Positions 17,400-26,177 of a stretch of DNA of 57,357 nucleotides are shown here, piece after piece. Position 1 is the stretch's first letter. Each line of letters opens with the position of its first letter. The position numbers and the translations under genes were made by a program. Origin of the DNA: Oceanobacillus indicireducens (lineage in GTDB: Bacteria; Bacillota; Bacilli; Bacillales; Amphibacillaceae); contig NZ_BMOS01000023.1 in the NCBI RefSeq assembly GCF_014647195.1, positions 1 through 57,357 on the forward strand, given 5' to 3'. A model generated the notes under the pieces. The model searched no databases and had not been told where the DNA came from. It saw nothing but the letters and a program-made list of their open reading frames with translations.

Positions 17400-18194
17400 T
17401 CAATGTACTTTGATTTTTGGAATGGTTAACCATGGACGCTCATCATCCCAGCGAACATTGACAGGAATTTTAAATGTTTCCGATAATAAATCATCCGTAA
17501 GCACTTCTTGTTTTCGTCCAGCCGCAACAATTTCACCATCACGGACGAGCAAGACATGAGAAATTGCTTCCACTATTTCTTCAATATGATGAGTAACATA
17601 AAGTAAATGACAATTCCGCTTATTAATATCATTCATCAATCCAAGCACTTCTTCCCGCGACAATACATCAAGCCCGGAACATGGCTCGTCTAATATCAAA
17701 ATCTCAGGATCAGCCATGAGGGCTCGAGCGATTAACACCCGTCTTTGTTCCCCTTGCGATAAATCTTGATAATGTTTTCCGCTAACGTAGCGTAAACGTA
17801 AAGTCGATAGTAACTCATCCGCTTTTTCCCAGTCCTCTTGCTGCACTTCTTCATATAAACCGATGGAAGCAAATTTTCCGCTTACGACAATATTTTCGAC
17901 TTTTTCCCGGTTCAAGCTCTGGGAAAATTGTCCAAGGGAATTACTGACATAACCGATTCGCTTCCTTAAATCTGGGATATTCGTTTTACCAAATTCATTT
18001 CCAAGAACGGAAACCCTGCCCGCTGTCGGATAATTATATCCTGTTACTATATTTAATATCGAGGTTTTTCCCGATCCATTCAACCCTAAAATGCACCAAT
18101 GTTCCCCCGATTTCACTTCCCAATTGATATTTTTCAAAATCTCTTGCCTGTTCCTCCTCCAGATTACGTCTTGCAAATGGATAATGCTTTCCAT
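17400..18194 (-). CDS. ABC transporter ATP-binding protein (YlmA-like)
   Basis: The 264-residue ATPase has Walker A GLNGSGKTS near residue 39, the Q-loop region RIGYVSNSLGQ near residue 90, signature LSQGEQRRV near residue 150, Walker B ILILDEPCSGLD near residue 172 and the H-loop YVTHH. It resembles B. subtilis YlmA and the ModF/PhrA-type single ATPases with no permease gene next to them. The substrate is unknown. Between it and the betaine gene (17196-17399) I see no gene. Confidence 0.9.
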   Translation of the reverse strand: MESIIHLQDVIWRRNRQEILKNINWEVKSGEHWCILGLNGSGKTSILNIVTGYNYPTAGRVSVLGNEFGKTNIPDLRKRIGYVSNSLGQFSQSLNREKVENIVVSGKFASIGLYEEVQQEDWEKADELLSTLRLRYVSGKHYQDLSQGEQRRVLIARALMADPEILILDEPCSGLDVLSREEVLGLMNDINKRNCHLLYVTHHIEEIVEAISHVLLVRDGEIVAAGRKQEVLTDDLLSETFKIPVNVRWDDERPWLTIPKIKVH

Positions 18195-18324
18195 TCCTGA
18201 TCCCCTCCTCTATTCCGGTAATTTTAATATAATACTCCACATTGTAGGATATTTCTGAAAACAACTCAATAAATATGATGAGCCTAAGCAAGTGTCTAAA
18301 AAGTTATAAATTCAACTTTTGCAG

Positions 18325-18354
18325 CTGAAACAGTAAACTATCCCCTGGTATAAT
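18325..18354 (+). promoter_or_regulatory. Extended -10 promoter of a candidate small RNA
   Basis: CTGAAA (18325-18330) and TATAAT (18349-18354) are 18 bp apart, and TGG directly before the TATAAT gives a perfect extended -10 element. No gene starts within the next 250 nt. Confidence 0.6.
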
Positions 18355-18360
18355 TAGTGA

Positions 18361-18521
18361 AACCAGCAATTCATTATAGTTATGGACACGATTCCAAGAC
18401 TTCAATTGAGTGATTAGAGGGTTCTAATGAAATGATTGATAGTCAGTGGGAATCAATCGTATAAAATTTGTAAATGAGTTGAGAGTCTATCATTAAATCA
18501 TGGCTCACAACTCATTTTTTC
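18361..18521 (+). ncRNA. Candidate small RNA (about 160 nt)
   Basis: A strong promoter (18325-18354) and an intrinsic terminator (18473-18521) bracket about 160 nt without a convincing open frame or ribosome site. The FAH gene downstream begins at 18624, behind another TATAAT at 18569-18574, so the unit looks independent. It could instead be an attenuated leader of the FAH gene. No known RNA family was recognised. Confidence 0.4.
18473..18521 (+). terminator. Terminator upstream of the FAH gene
   Basis: AATGAGTTG (18473-18481) pairs with CAACTCATT (18508-18516), and the T run extends to 18520. It ends about 100 nt before the next gene. Confidence 0.8.
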
Positions 18522-18623
18522 TGGATAATTCATTATAACCTCTTAAATCCTCACTAAAAATGATACCATATAATTAAGATTGTTTTACAAATACCAAAAT
18601 AAAAACAAGGGGGAAGTATAACA

Positions 18624-19523
18624 ATGAAACTAGGTCATGTAATTAAAAACAACAAACGATTGCTCAGTCTTAAAACAGAAGATGGGCTTTATAATTTAAG
18701 TGAAGCGGCTACACAAAATAACTTGCCACTCCCACAAACGATCGATGAATTAATTCGTTCCGGCAAAGAAGGAGAAGAACAACTATCCCATGTCATTGCC
18801 GCTCTTGAAGCAAGTAAACAATCTTATTCTTTACATGAAAATGATGTTTCCTTCGACTCTGTTGTTCTCCACCCTGAAAAAATCTTATGTGTCGGATTAA
18901 ACTACATCCCTCACGCTGAAGAAGCAGATATGGCGATACCAGAATCTCCTGTACTCTTCAGTAAATTTAATAATGCATTAACTGGGCACAAGCAAACGAT
19001 TCCCTTACCTAGGTCCGCTAAAAAATATGACTATGAAGCAGAGCTTGTTATTGTGATTGGGAAAGAAGCCCGTAACGTTGCTGAAGATGAGGCCCTGTCT
19101 TATGTTTATGGATATAGTGTTGGAAATGATGTATCTGCACGGGATCTGCAAATGAAGACTGGTCAATGGCTGCTCGGGAAAACACTTGATGGATTTGCTC
19201 CAATTGGACCGTACCTCGTTACAAGTGATGCGATTGATCCAGCAAACCTGAATATTGAGTGTAAGATTAATGGCGAGGTTAGGCAATCCAGCAACACGAA
19301 ACACATGATTTTCAATTGTGCAACGCTTATTAGTTATATTTCCCAATATATGACATTAAAGCCAGGGGATGTGATCTTCTCCGGTACTCCGGAAGGCGTT
19401 ATTTTAGGATATACACCAGAAAATCAAACATGGCTGCAAGCTGGAGATGAAATGGAAGTAACGATTGAAAACATTGGAAGATTAACAAATAAACTTGTCG
19501 AGAATGAAAGGAGAGAATTCTAA
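18624..19523 (+). CDS. Fumarylacetoacetate hydrolase family protein
   Basis: The 299-residue protein has a short N-terminal region and the FAH fold, which hydrolyses or decarboxylates beta-dicarbonyl acids in aromatic or sugar-acid breakdown. Metal-binding acids are in KYDYEAELVIVIGKEA near residue 135 and the DVSARDLQ segment near residue 170; GDVIFSGTPEGV near residue 252 is also diagnostic. AAGGGGGAAG precedes the ATG. It is followed by a HAD hydrolase gene whose start overlaps the stop codon. The substrate cannot be told from sequence. Confidence 0.93.
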   Translation: MKLGHVIKNNKRLLSLKTEDGLYNLSEAATQNNLPLPQTIDELIRSGKEGEEQLSHVIAALEASKQSYSLHENDVSFDSVVLHPEKILCVGLNYIPHAEEADMAIPESPVLFSKFNNALTGHKQTIPLPRSAKKYDYEAELVIVIGKEARNVAEDEALSYVYGYSVGNDVSARDLQMKTGQWLLGKTLDGFAPIGPYLVTSDAIDPANLNIECKINGEVRQSSNTKHMIFNCATLISYISQYMTLKPGDVIFSGTPEGVILGYTPENQTWLQAGDEMEVTIENIGRLTNKLVENERREF

Positions 19524-20218
19524 TCTATACATTAGCTTTTGATTTAGACGACACGCTCTATGACCGGGCACAACCCCTCAAGAAAGCCTTTCGAGAATTT
19601 ATCCAAGAAGACCGAATCGATTTTTGGAAGTTCCATGAGATATTTCAGATTAATGGTGAGATAGCTTTCGTTAAGGAGAAGAATCAAATTTGGACGTTAG
19701 AACAATCACATATTTTCCGGATCAAAGAAACACTTAAACAATTAGGTGTAGAGATTAACGATGAACAAGCTATTATGTTTCAAAAAACATATGAACAGTA
19801 CCAACAAGAAATCGAAGTCTATCCACTAATTATCGAAATTTTGGATTTTCTAATGAAGAAAGAAGTTTTAAGTATCATCATAACGAATGGACCCAAATTC
19901 CATCAGCGTAAAAAAATAAGAAATCTTGGTTTGGAAAAGTATTTTTCACCAGAAAAGATTTTCGTCTCCGGGGAGGAAGGCATTGCTAAACCAGACAAAG
20001 GAATCTTTGAACTAGCGGAAAATAGATTCCAACTTAATAAAGCAACAACTTGGTATATTGGAGACAGTTATTCGAACGATATTATTGGTGCTCGAGAAGC
20101 AGGCTGGAATTCCATTTGGTTTAACCCAAGAAATGAAAAATGTGAGAAAAATATCGCAACGAGCACGGTCTCTTCTACCTCAGAGCTTTTCGTTTGGATT
20201 AAACGAATGTTTGACTAA
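19523..20218 (+). CDS. HAD family hydrolase with ATC at its expected start
   Basis: The frame encodes a 231-residue HAD-type phosphatase: motif I TLAFDLDDTLYD lies at its very start, motif II SIIITNG near residue 110, and WYIGDSYSNDIIGAREAG near residue 180 is motif IV. The first ATG (19775) would remove motif I and its nucleophile Asp, so it cannot be the functional start. The only well-placed codon is ATC at 19523-19525, fused to the FAH stop as TAATC where coupled genes normally have TAATG, with AAAGGAG upstream. Either a very rare start is used or the start codon is mutated and expression is low. Confidence 0.75.
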   Translation: MYTLAFDLDDTLYDRAQPLKKAFREFIQEDRIDFWKFHEIFQINGEIAFVKEKNQIWTLEQSHIFRIKETLKQLGVEINDEQAIMFQKTYEQYQQEIEVYPLIIEILDFLMKKEVLSIIITNGPKFHQRKKIRNLGLEKYFSPEKIFVSGEEGIAKPDKGIFELAENRFQLNKATTWYIGDSYSNDIIGAREAGWNSIWFNPRNEKCEKNIATSTVSSTSELFVWIKRMFD

Positions 20219-20258
20219 AAGACTTAACGATATAAGTCCAATGGTTGACGGACATAAA

Positions 20259-20300
20259 AATAATCCCTCATGCACTTTAGCTGATAATTGAGGGATTATT
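20259..20300. terminator. Terminator shared by HAD gene and orphan antitoxin RNA
   Basis: A perfect 12-bp stem, AATAATCCCTCA with its complement, has Us on the minus-strand side (TTTTTATG) and TT on the plus side. It lies 41 nt after the HAD stop. Confidence 0.85.
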
Positions 20301-20378
20301 CACCTAAGCTAGCTAGCCCCTCTTGACGGGGTTCAGTTGATTGTTACCGTAAACGTAACAGCATCTGCGGTCTTCTTT
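20259..20378 (-). ncRNA. Orphan type I antitoxin RNA (RatA-like), toxin lost
   Basis: The minus strand repeats the antitoxin part of the toxin-antitoxin locus at 45738-45852: AGAAAGACATATGAT (the -10), GACCGCAGATGCTG, a GGGG hairpin (CCCCGTCAAGAGGGG), AGCTAGCTTAGG and the terminator AATAATCCCTCA...TGAGGGATTATT (20259-20300). No toxin frame is found on the plus strand beside it; the HAD gene ends 40 nt away. Whether it is still transcribed is unknown. Confidence 0.6.
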
Positions 20379-20463
20379 ATCATATGTCTTTCTATAAAAC
20401 AGCATGAATATTAACCGTTCAAAAAATTAAATACCACCCTATAATAACTTTTCCCTTCCACTT

Positions 20464-21072
20464 TTATTTCTCCGTTTTCAATCCCAACACATAAGCAGGC
20501 CCTTTCGTCACAACATCAACAACGATTGCTGCAATTTCTTCAGGACTTTCTCTTTCTTCTGAAACAATCCACCAAGTGATAACTCCTAAAATAGCGGAAA
20601 CGATTAACTGTATCATAACATCCACATGTTTATTCGATGGAATGCCAGAAAACATCTCCCCTAATTGAGGAAGGAATTTTGTTTGTACTAATCCTATGAA
20701 ATAATCTTTAATCAATCCTTCACAGTTTGATTGGATCATAACTTGGAAAAACCGGTCGTTGTTCTCCACACTTTTTAAAATATCCATAACAATAGAACGA
20801 AATGCTTCCGTATAAACAACACCTTTTCTAATATGCCTGATTGGTGAAAGGTGCTTGAGCATAATCTCATCCAAATTATCCTTCACACATTCTTCAAGTA
20901 GCTCGTATTTATCAGCGTAGTGTAAATAAAAAGTGACGCGGTTAATCATTGCTTCATCCGCTAGTTCTTGAATAGTAATCGCTTGGAAGTTCTTTTCTTC
21001 CATTAATGTTATGAGCGCTTGATTCAATGATTTTCTCGTTCGCTGTATTCGTAGATCTTGCCTTTTAGTCAT
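20464..21072 (-). CDS. TetR family transcriptional regulator
   Basis: The 202-residue protein has the TetR helix-turn-helix at residues 10-55 (KSLNQALITLMEEKNFQAITIQELADEA... INRVTFYLHY) and a C-terminal domain of the TetR_C_8 type. I start at the ATG 21070-21072 behind AAAGGTGTG; an upstream ATG extends it by 8 residues. It is divergent from the ABC exporter genes 160 nt away and probably represses them, binding the inverted repeat at 21179-21210. The inducing drug or lipid is unknown. Confidence 0.92.
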   Translation of the reverse strand: MTKRQDLRIQRTRKSLNQALITLMEEKNFQAITIQELADEAMINRVTFYLHYADKYELLEECVKDNLDEIMLKHLSPIRHIRKGVVYTEAFRSIVMDILKSVENNDRFFQVMIQSNCEGLIKDYFIGLVQTKFLPQLGEMFSGIPSNKHVDVMIQLIVSAILGVITWWIVSEERESPEEIAAIVVDVVTKGPAYVLGLKTEK

Positions 21073-21178
21073 GATTTTCACACCTTTATTAAACAAAAAG
21101 ACTTATTTTGTAAAATAACTGACAAAGTGCCAACTATTGAATATTGAATAGCCTATCAAGTCTGTGCTACTTTAATTA

Positions 21179-21210
21179 TACAACGTTACGTAATATAAAC
21201 AACAGTTGTA
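21179..21210. promoter_or_regulatory. Candidate TetR operator
   Basis: TACAAC (21179-21184) and GTTGTA (21205-21210) form an inverted repeat, with ACGTTACGT inside, 22 nt before the ATPase start codon and covering its likely -10 region. Confidence 0.45.
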
Positions 21211-21231
21211 AATTAATTTGGAGGTGGCTAT

Positions 21232-21945
21232 ATGATTGATGTAAGGAATGTAAAACAAACTTACGGCAAAAAGGTTATTCTACAAGATGTTACCTTTTCG
21301 ATGAATAAAGGGGAAATTGTTGGATTGCTTGGACCGAGCGGATCTGGGAAAACAACACTAATCAAAGCATTAATCGGCATGTCGCGACCAACGGAAGGGG
21401 AAATCCGAGTACTAGGTATTAAACAACCATCCTTAAAACCTATGAAACAGATTGGGTATATGGCTCAATCCGATGCGCTTTATGAAGAGCTGACTGCTAG
21501 GGCTAATTTAGCTTACTTTGGAAGACTCTATGGTCTGGGAGGCAAAAATTTAAAAAAGCGAATTCAAGAATCTCTTTCCTTTGTTAATCTTGATTCAGAA
21601 ACCAAGAAGGCTGTACAACATTATTCTGGAGGAATGAAGCGGCGGCTTAGTCTCGCTATTAGTTTGATTCATAACCCGCAGCTTATCTTTTTAGATGAAC
21701 CAACTGTCGGCATTGATCCCGCATTAAAACGTGTTTTCTGGAATGAATTTCAGCGTTTACGTGATCAGGGCAAAAGTTTCCTAGTCTCGACTCATGTAAT
21801 GGATGAAGCAGAACGCTGTGACCGACTATTAATTGTTTCTGATGGTAGACTGATTGATGCTGGCACACCTGAAGCATTAAAACAAACATACGGGACGATT
21901 GAGGAAGCGTTTTTGAAAGCAGGTGAAAATTTATGCAAATCTTAA
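21232..21945 (+). CDS. ABC exporter ATP-binding subunit
   Basis: This 237-residue ATPase drives an ABC-2 type exporter. Walker A GLLGPSGSGKTT is near residue 33, the Q-loop IGYMAQSDALY near residue 73, the signature HYSGGMKRRLSLA near residue 130, Walker B LIFLDEPTVGIDP near residue 150 and the switch STHVMDE near residue 185. GGAGGTGGCTAT precedes the ATG. It overlaps the permease gene by 13 nt, so the subunits are likely made together. Control by the divergent TetR gene is inferred. Confidence 0.95.
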   Translation: MIDVRNVKQTYGKKVILQDVTFSMNKGEIVGLLGPSGSGKTTLIKALIGMSRPTEGEIRVLGIKQPSLKPMKQIGYMAQSDALYEELTARANLAYFGRLYGLGGKNLKKRIQESLSFVNLDSETKKAVQHYSGGMKRRLSLAISLIHNPQLIFLDEPTVGIDPALKRVFWNEFQRLRDQGKSFLVSTHVMDEAERCDRLLIVSDGRLIDAGTPEALKQTYGTIEEAFLKAGENLCKS

Positions 21946-23075
21946 CTGTTGCCATTCGGGTCATCCAACAGGTGATCAAAGATAAACGTACGCTTCTCTT
22001 CCTGCTTTTAGCTCCTGTATTTGTGCTTGGACTTCTATACGTTATCATGGGAAGCTCTAGTGATGAACCGAATATTGGCATCATCGATCTTGAGCGATCA
22101 TTACAGGAATCACTGGAAGCCGAAGCGCATATTATCGAGTTTCCCTCAGAAGAAGAAGCGTTACAAGCAATGAAAACTCAAGATATCGATGCATATTTTT
22201 ATATGGAAGCTAACACACCTTATATTGAAATTGAAGGCGGCGACATTACGAAAAAATCACCAGTGATGCAAGCGATTCAAAGCTCCTTACAAACGTTTCA
22301 AAAAGAACGTGCGGAAGAAATGAAAGAAGACTTTGAGGTTATGCAAGATGAGTTAGCAATTGTACTCAAGAATATGCAACAACAAACTGGTCAATCGATC
22401 CCGATTGATTTTTCAGAAGTCGATTTATTAATGGAAGAACCTGAAATTAATTATTTATACCTCGATGAGAATGCTGATTTATTTGATCAAGTCGCACCTG
22501 CTTTAATGGGCTTTTTCATTTTTCTATTTGTCTTCCTTATCGCTGGGATTAGTTTTCTCAGGGAACGCACTTCCGGTACGTTGGAACGGACGCTTGCAAC
22601 CCCATTAAAACGATCATCTATTGTATTCGGTTATTTTTTAGGTTTCTTTTTATTCGTTACGATACAGACTGTAATCATCCAAATTATGATTGTCGATATT
22701 CTGCATGTGGATCGACTTGGCAGTTACTGGCTATTGCTATTTATGAATATCATCGTCGCTACCGTCGCCTTATCATTAGGTTTATTACTGTCTACTTTTG
22801 CACGTACAGAGTTTCAGTTACTCCAATTCATTCCAGTGGCAGTAATAACACAATTCTTTTTCAGTGGAATTTTTGATTTATCGAACGCTCCTGGATGGGT
22901 AATGTTCATCAGCAAAATCATGCCGCTTTCTTATGCGACAGATGCTCTGCAAAATGTCATGATTCGCGGATATGACTTTTCCGACATAGCAAATGATTTT
23001 ATCGTATTAATCGGCTTTACAATTGTATTTATTTTATTGAATATGCTCGTTTTAAAACGGCAGCGAGCGGCTTAA
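21933..23075 (+). CDS. ABC-2 type exporter permease
   Basis: The 380-residue membrane subunit has one N-terminal hydrophobic segment, a large outside domain (about residues 40-180, rich in Glu), and five C-terminal segments including the ABC-2 motif FLRERTSGTLERTLATPLKRSSIVFGY near residue 210. This is the YhgE/LinJ-like layout of drug, peptide or lipid exporters. It pairs with the overlapping ATPase gene. Substrate unknown. Confidence 0.93.
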   Translation: MQILTVAIRVIQQVIKDKRTLLFLLLAPVFVLGLLYVIMGSSSDEPNIGIIDLERSLQESLEAEAHIIEFPSEEEALQAMKTQDIDAYFYMEANTPYIEIEGGDITKKSPVMQAIQSSLQTFQKERAEEMKEDFEVMQDELAIVLKNMQQQTGQSIPIDFSEVDLLMEEPEINYLYLDENADLFDQVAPALMGFFIFLFVFLIAGISFLRERTSGTLERTLATPLKRSSIVFGYFLGFFLFVTIQTVIIQIMIVDILHVDRLGSYWLLLFMNIIVATVALSLGLLLSTFARTEFQLLQFIPVAVITQFFFSGIFDLSNAPGWVMFISKIMPLSYATDALQNVMIRGYDFSDIANDFIVLIGFTIVFILLNMLVLKRQRAA

Positions 23076-23177
23076 TATGCAGAGAATTTTCCCACCGTTT
23101 CCCTTTACCGAATTGAATGAATAATGTATTTTGTTTGGTAGATAGAAATGATTCATGATAATAAGGGGGAAACAATA

Positions 23178-23882
23178 ATGGCAAAACAATTAGATGGGAA
23201 AACAGCCATCGTTACAGGGGCAAGCAGTGGGATTGGAACAGCAATTGCAAAAGAACTCACTAAGGAAGGTGCAAATGTCGTTCTTGCTGCAAGAAATGGA
23301 GAGAAGCTTGTGGAAATAGCAAAGGAGATTAACAAGAAAGATAAAATATTATGTGTTCCCACCGATGTAACGAAGCAAGATGATGTTGACTCCCTCGCCA
23401 AGCGTGCGAAAAAAGCGTTTGGTAATATTGATATCTACGTGAATAATGCTGACATGATGGGATCAAGTAGAGTTACAGAAGGAGATGTGACTAACTGGGA
23501 TCAGATGATTGATATTAATATTAAAGGTGTTCTGTATGGCATTCACTCCGTCCTGCCCGATATGAAAGTAAGAGGAAGTGGCCATATCGTTAATATTGCT
23601 TCGGATTCTGGGTTTGAAGTGACGGAACGACTCACTGTTTATTGTGCGACGAAATTTGCCGTACGCGCCATCTCAGCAGGCTTGGAAAAAGAGCTTGCTA
23701 ATACAGGCGTACGCACCACTAGTATTTCACCAGGCATGGTCGAAACACCCCTAAGTTCGAAAAGTCCATTTGAAGAAGGCAGGAAAAAATTAGCTCCTGT
23801 TGACATTGCTCGTGCAGTCGTGTATGCAGTAGCACAGCCTGATTACGTTAATGTGAATGAAGTTTTAATTAGACCTATTTAA
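23178..23882 (+). CDS. Short-chain dehydrogenase/reductase
   Basis: The 234-residue SDR has the cofactor loop TGASSGIGTAIA near residue 12, the NNAD segment near residue 87, the catalytic YCATKFA (Tyr-x-x-x-Lys) near residue 152 and PGMVETPL near residue 182. The usual NNAG reads NNAD, a modest change. AAGGGGGAA precedes the ATG at 23178; an upstream in-frame ATG lacks such a site. Substrate is not predictable. A terminator follows the stop. Confidence 0.93.
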   Translation: MAKQLDGKTAIVTGASSGIGTAIAKELTKEGANVVLAARNGEKLVEIAKEINKKDKILCVPTDVTKQDDVDSLAKRAKKAFGNIDIYVNNADMMGSSRVTEGDVTNWDQMIDINIKGVLYGIHSVLPDMKVRGSGHIVNIASDSGFEVTERLTVYCATKFAVRAISAGLEKELANTGVRTTSISPGMVETPLSSKSPFEEGRKKLAPVDIARAVVYAVAQPDYVNVNEVLIRPI

Positions 23883-23899
23883 CTCAGGAGGTAGCTATA

Positions 23900-23925
23900 A
23901 CAAGGGGACTACGTATGCCCCTTGT
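23900..23925 (+). terminator. Terminator of the SDR gene
   Basis: ACAAGGGG pairs with CCCCTTGT around a ten-base loop and is followed by TTTATTCT, 17 nt after the stop codon. Confidence 0.85.
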
Positions 23926-24088
23926 TTATTCTACACATACATCCTATTAGTTGATAAGCTCAAACGAGCAATTAAAGATTAAAACATCTCTATTCACTCC
24001 ATTAACTTGGAAACGTGTCCGTTACTATTATGAATTACTGGTTTCACTAATGATATCAGAGCATAGCTAATGTTTCTGACTAATAAAG

Positions 24089-24637
24089 TTATTCATTACA
24101 TGACAAGCAATTATTATTCCAATGAAGTTCATAAGCCTTCCGCTCCCCTTCCGGAGTTGGGTCCACAAAGATTCTTCCGCGATATTCAAAGCCAAACTTC
24201 TCAATCAACCCTTGTGTCCGTAAATTCTTCTCATGCGTATCGATCCGGAAATTCCGAAATCCTTGACTATAAGCTAATGTGAGCAAGTTGGAAAAGAGAT
24301 AATTCGCAAGACGCATTCCTCTGAATTTATTAGAAATAGCTAACCGGTGTATCGTTGCATAAGGATGCAAGTCATTATTCCATGAGCCATCATGGATAAT
24401 CTCATAGTTTGGGTCAGGGTCTGTCAGTAATGCAGCAGTCCCTGCAATTTCACCATTAACAATTAGAAGGTGACCATAGCCTTTTTCAATATCTTGAAGG
24501 ATTGTTTCCTCGCTCGGATTTCCATTTTGCCATTGCTCACTGCCATCCGCTTTTAGTAACGCTCTGGCATGATTAATAATCATCATAATTTCTGCTAAAT
24601 CTTGTTCTGTTGCTTTTCTAACAAAAATCGTACCCAT
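24089..24637 (-). CDS. GNAT family N-acetyltransferase
   Basis: The 182-residue protein has the GNAT fold: FVRKATEQDLAEIMMIINHAR at the start, IHRLAISNKFRGMRLANYLFSNLL near residue 95 (acetyl-CoA loop, RGMRLA in place of the common RGxGxG/A) and EKFGFEYRGRIF near residue 148. It stands alone, on the opposite strand from the SDR gene. Substrate unknown. Confidence 0.9.
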   Translation of the reverse strand: MGTIFVRKATEQDLAEIMMIINHARALLKADGSEQWQNGNPSEETILQDIEKGYGHLLIVNGEIAGTAALLTDPDPNYEIIHDGSWNNDLHPYATIHRLAISNKFRGMRLANYLFSNLLTLAYSQGFRNFRIDTHEKNLRTQGLIEKFGFEYRGRIFVDPTPEGERKAYELHWNNNCLSCNE

Positions 24638-24743
24638 CCTTTTACCTCACTCATTAAAATTTTCATTTTAAGTTAAGAATAAAGGCTGGACAGTTTTTGT
24701 CAACAAAATAATATTAAGAAAAGAGGCCCGAGAAAATAAAAAC

Positions 24744-24782
24744 CAGCTAGAAGTCTCATTTTTTACTAGAGACCTCTAGCTG
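24744..24782 (-). terminator. Terminator of nupC
   Basis: CAGCTAGAxGTCTC pairs with GAGACxTCTAGCTG (14 positions, one mismatch) and the minus strand continues GGTTTTTATTTTC. It lies 25 nt after the nupC stop. Confidence 0.88.
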
Positions 24783-24807
24783 ATTTAGGAAATTCTATCT
24801 GATTCAA

Positions 24808-25995
24808 TTATAGGAATAAACCTGCAATCGTTGCAGATAGGATAGAAACAAGAATGGAACCAAATAGGAGTTTCAAACCGAATCTAGAAACGATACTCGC
24901 CTTCTCCCCGTCAATCCCTTTCACTGTTCCAGCGATAATTCCAATAGAAGAGAAGTTAGCAAAGCTTGTTAGGAAAACGCTGACGATTCCAATTGTTTTC
25001 TCAGACATGGTCTCCATCAATGGCTGGAATTCAAGCATTGCAACGAACTCATTCGTTACAATCTTCGTTCCCATAATAGACCCTGCTTCAATAATTTCAC
25101 TCGGCGCAATCCCCATTAAGAAAGAAAGCGGTGCAAGGATATATCCTAGGATTTGTTGCAATGTTACACCTGCTAGGACTGATTCAATTAACCAGTTGAC
25201 TAGCTCCAATGATGCAATAAATGCAATCAAGTTAGCCGCAACGATTAAAGCAATTTTACCACCATCGAGTGCACCGTTCCCCATCGCTTCAAATACACTC
25301 TTTTCTGTGCTGACATCTTGAACATCCACGACGTCCTCTTCTTTCGGCACATTAATTGGAGCAAGAATCGATGCAATGATTAAACCACCAAACATGTTCA
25401 ATGGTAAGGAAACAAGAATATACTCTGCCGGCAAAATTTGGATGTAAGCTCCTACAATGGAAGCTGATACCGAACTCATTGCCGAAGCACTAACCATGTA
25501 CAAACGATTAGCTGTCAAGTGGTGAAACTGTGCCTTAATCGCAAGTAAAGCTTCCGATTGTCCAAAGAAGATACTATTTACCCCGTTAAAGGCTTCAATT
25601 TTTGGAATACCGGTAACCTTAGACACCAAGCCTCCAACCCATTTAATAATCGTTGGTAAGATTTTTAAATAGTTTAAAACGGAAAGAAGTGTGGCAAAGA
25701 ATACAATAAGCAATAGTACGTTAAAGAAGAATACGCCACCCTCTTGGAGTTCAAACCCACCAACAACGAATCCAATTCCTTCTTGTCCAAATTCAATCAG
25801 TTTGTTAAATACAGCGGAAATGCCATTAATAATCTTCGCTCCAATTTCCGTCGCGAACATAAACCACGTAATAAGTAGCTGTAAGGCTAGCATAATTCCA
25901 ATACTTTTAAAATTAATGTTCTTCTTGTCATTGGAAAATAGATATGCTAAGCCAAGGATAACCGCAATCCCTACAATACCTAGGATAATATCCAT
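24808..25995 (-). CDS. nupC: Concentrative nucleoside transporter (NupC/CNT family)
   Basis: The 395-residue membrane protein imports nucleosides with a cation. It has about ten hydrophobic segments and the CNT signatures GQSEALLAIKAQ near residue 145, SGSMSSVS-like SASAMSSVSASIVGAYI near residue 170 and GTKIVTNEFVAMLEF near residue 308. AAGGAGGAAAAAAT precedes the ATG. It is a separate transcript downstream of the GntR gene, and its promoter region holds the same 20-bp operator as the pdp operon. Confidence 0.95.
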   Translation of the reverse strand: MDIILGIVGIAVILGLAYLFSNDKKNINFKSIGIMLALQLLITWFMFATEIGAKIINGISAVFNKLIEFGQEGIGFVVGGFELQEGGVFFFNVLLLIVFFATLLSVLNYLKILPTIIKWVGGLVSKVTGIPKIEAFNGVNSIFFGQSEALLAIKAQFHHLTANRLYMVSASAMSSVSASIVGAYIQILPAEYILVSLPLNMFGGLIIASILAPINVPKEEDVVDVQDVSTEKSVFEAMGNGALDGGKIALIVAANLIAFIASLELVNWLIESVLAGVTLQQILGYILAPLSFLMGIAPSEIIEAGSIMGTKIVTNEFVAMLEFQPLMETMSEKTIGIVSVFLTSFANFSSIGIIAGTVKGIDGEKASIVSRFGLKLLFGSILVSILSATIAGLFL

Positions 25996-26080
25996 TATTT
26001 TTTCCTCCTTTATTAGCCGCTTCAGTGAAACACCTTACATTATATAAGAAATAATTCTAACTCTTTCCATTTATCTGTGA

Positions 26081-26100
26081 ATGATTGGACGTCCTACAAG
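26081..26100. promoter_or_regulatory. Operator upstream of nupC (20-bp repeat)
   Basis: ATGATTGGACGTCCTACAAG is identical over all 20 bases to 32721-32740 in the pdp promoter. The core GGACGTCC is palindromic. On the minus strand it lies just after a TATACT. It is probably bound by the GntR/UTRA regulator encoded next to it. Confidence 0.75.
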
Positions 26101-26177
26101 TATAGTGCTGAATATTGCTTCCAGAGATTCTGGAAGCGTAAAATATGCTTCGGTTTGAAATGGTTCACTCGCCCAAT

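Noticed and set aside
17227-17433. 68-codon frame upstream of the betaine-binding gene
   Set aside because: It overlaps the ATPase gene end, lacks a ribosome site and resembles no family.
19775-20218. HAD hydrolase starting at the first ATG
   Set aside because: This start removes the DLDDTLYD nucleophile motif, which is plainly encoded upstream in the same frame.
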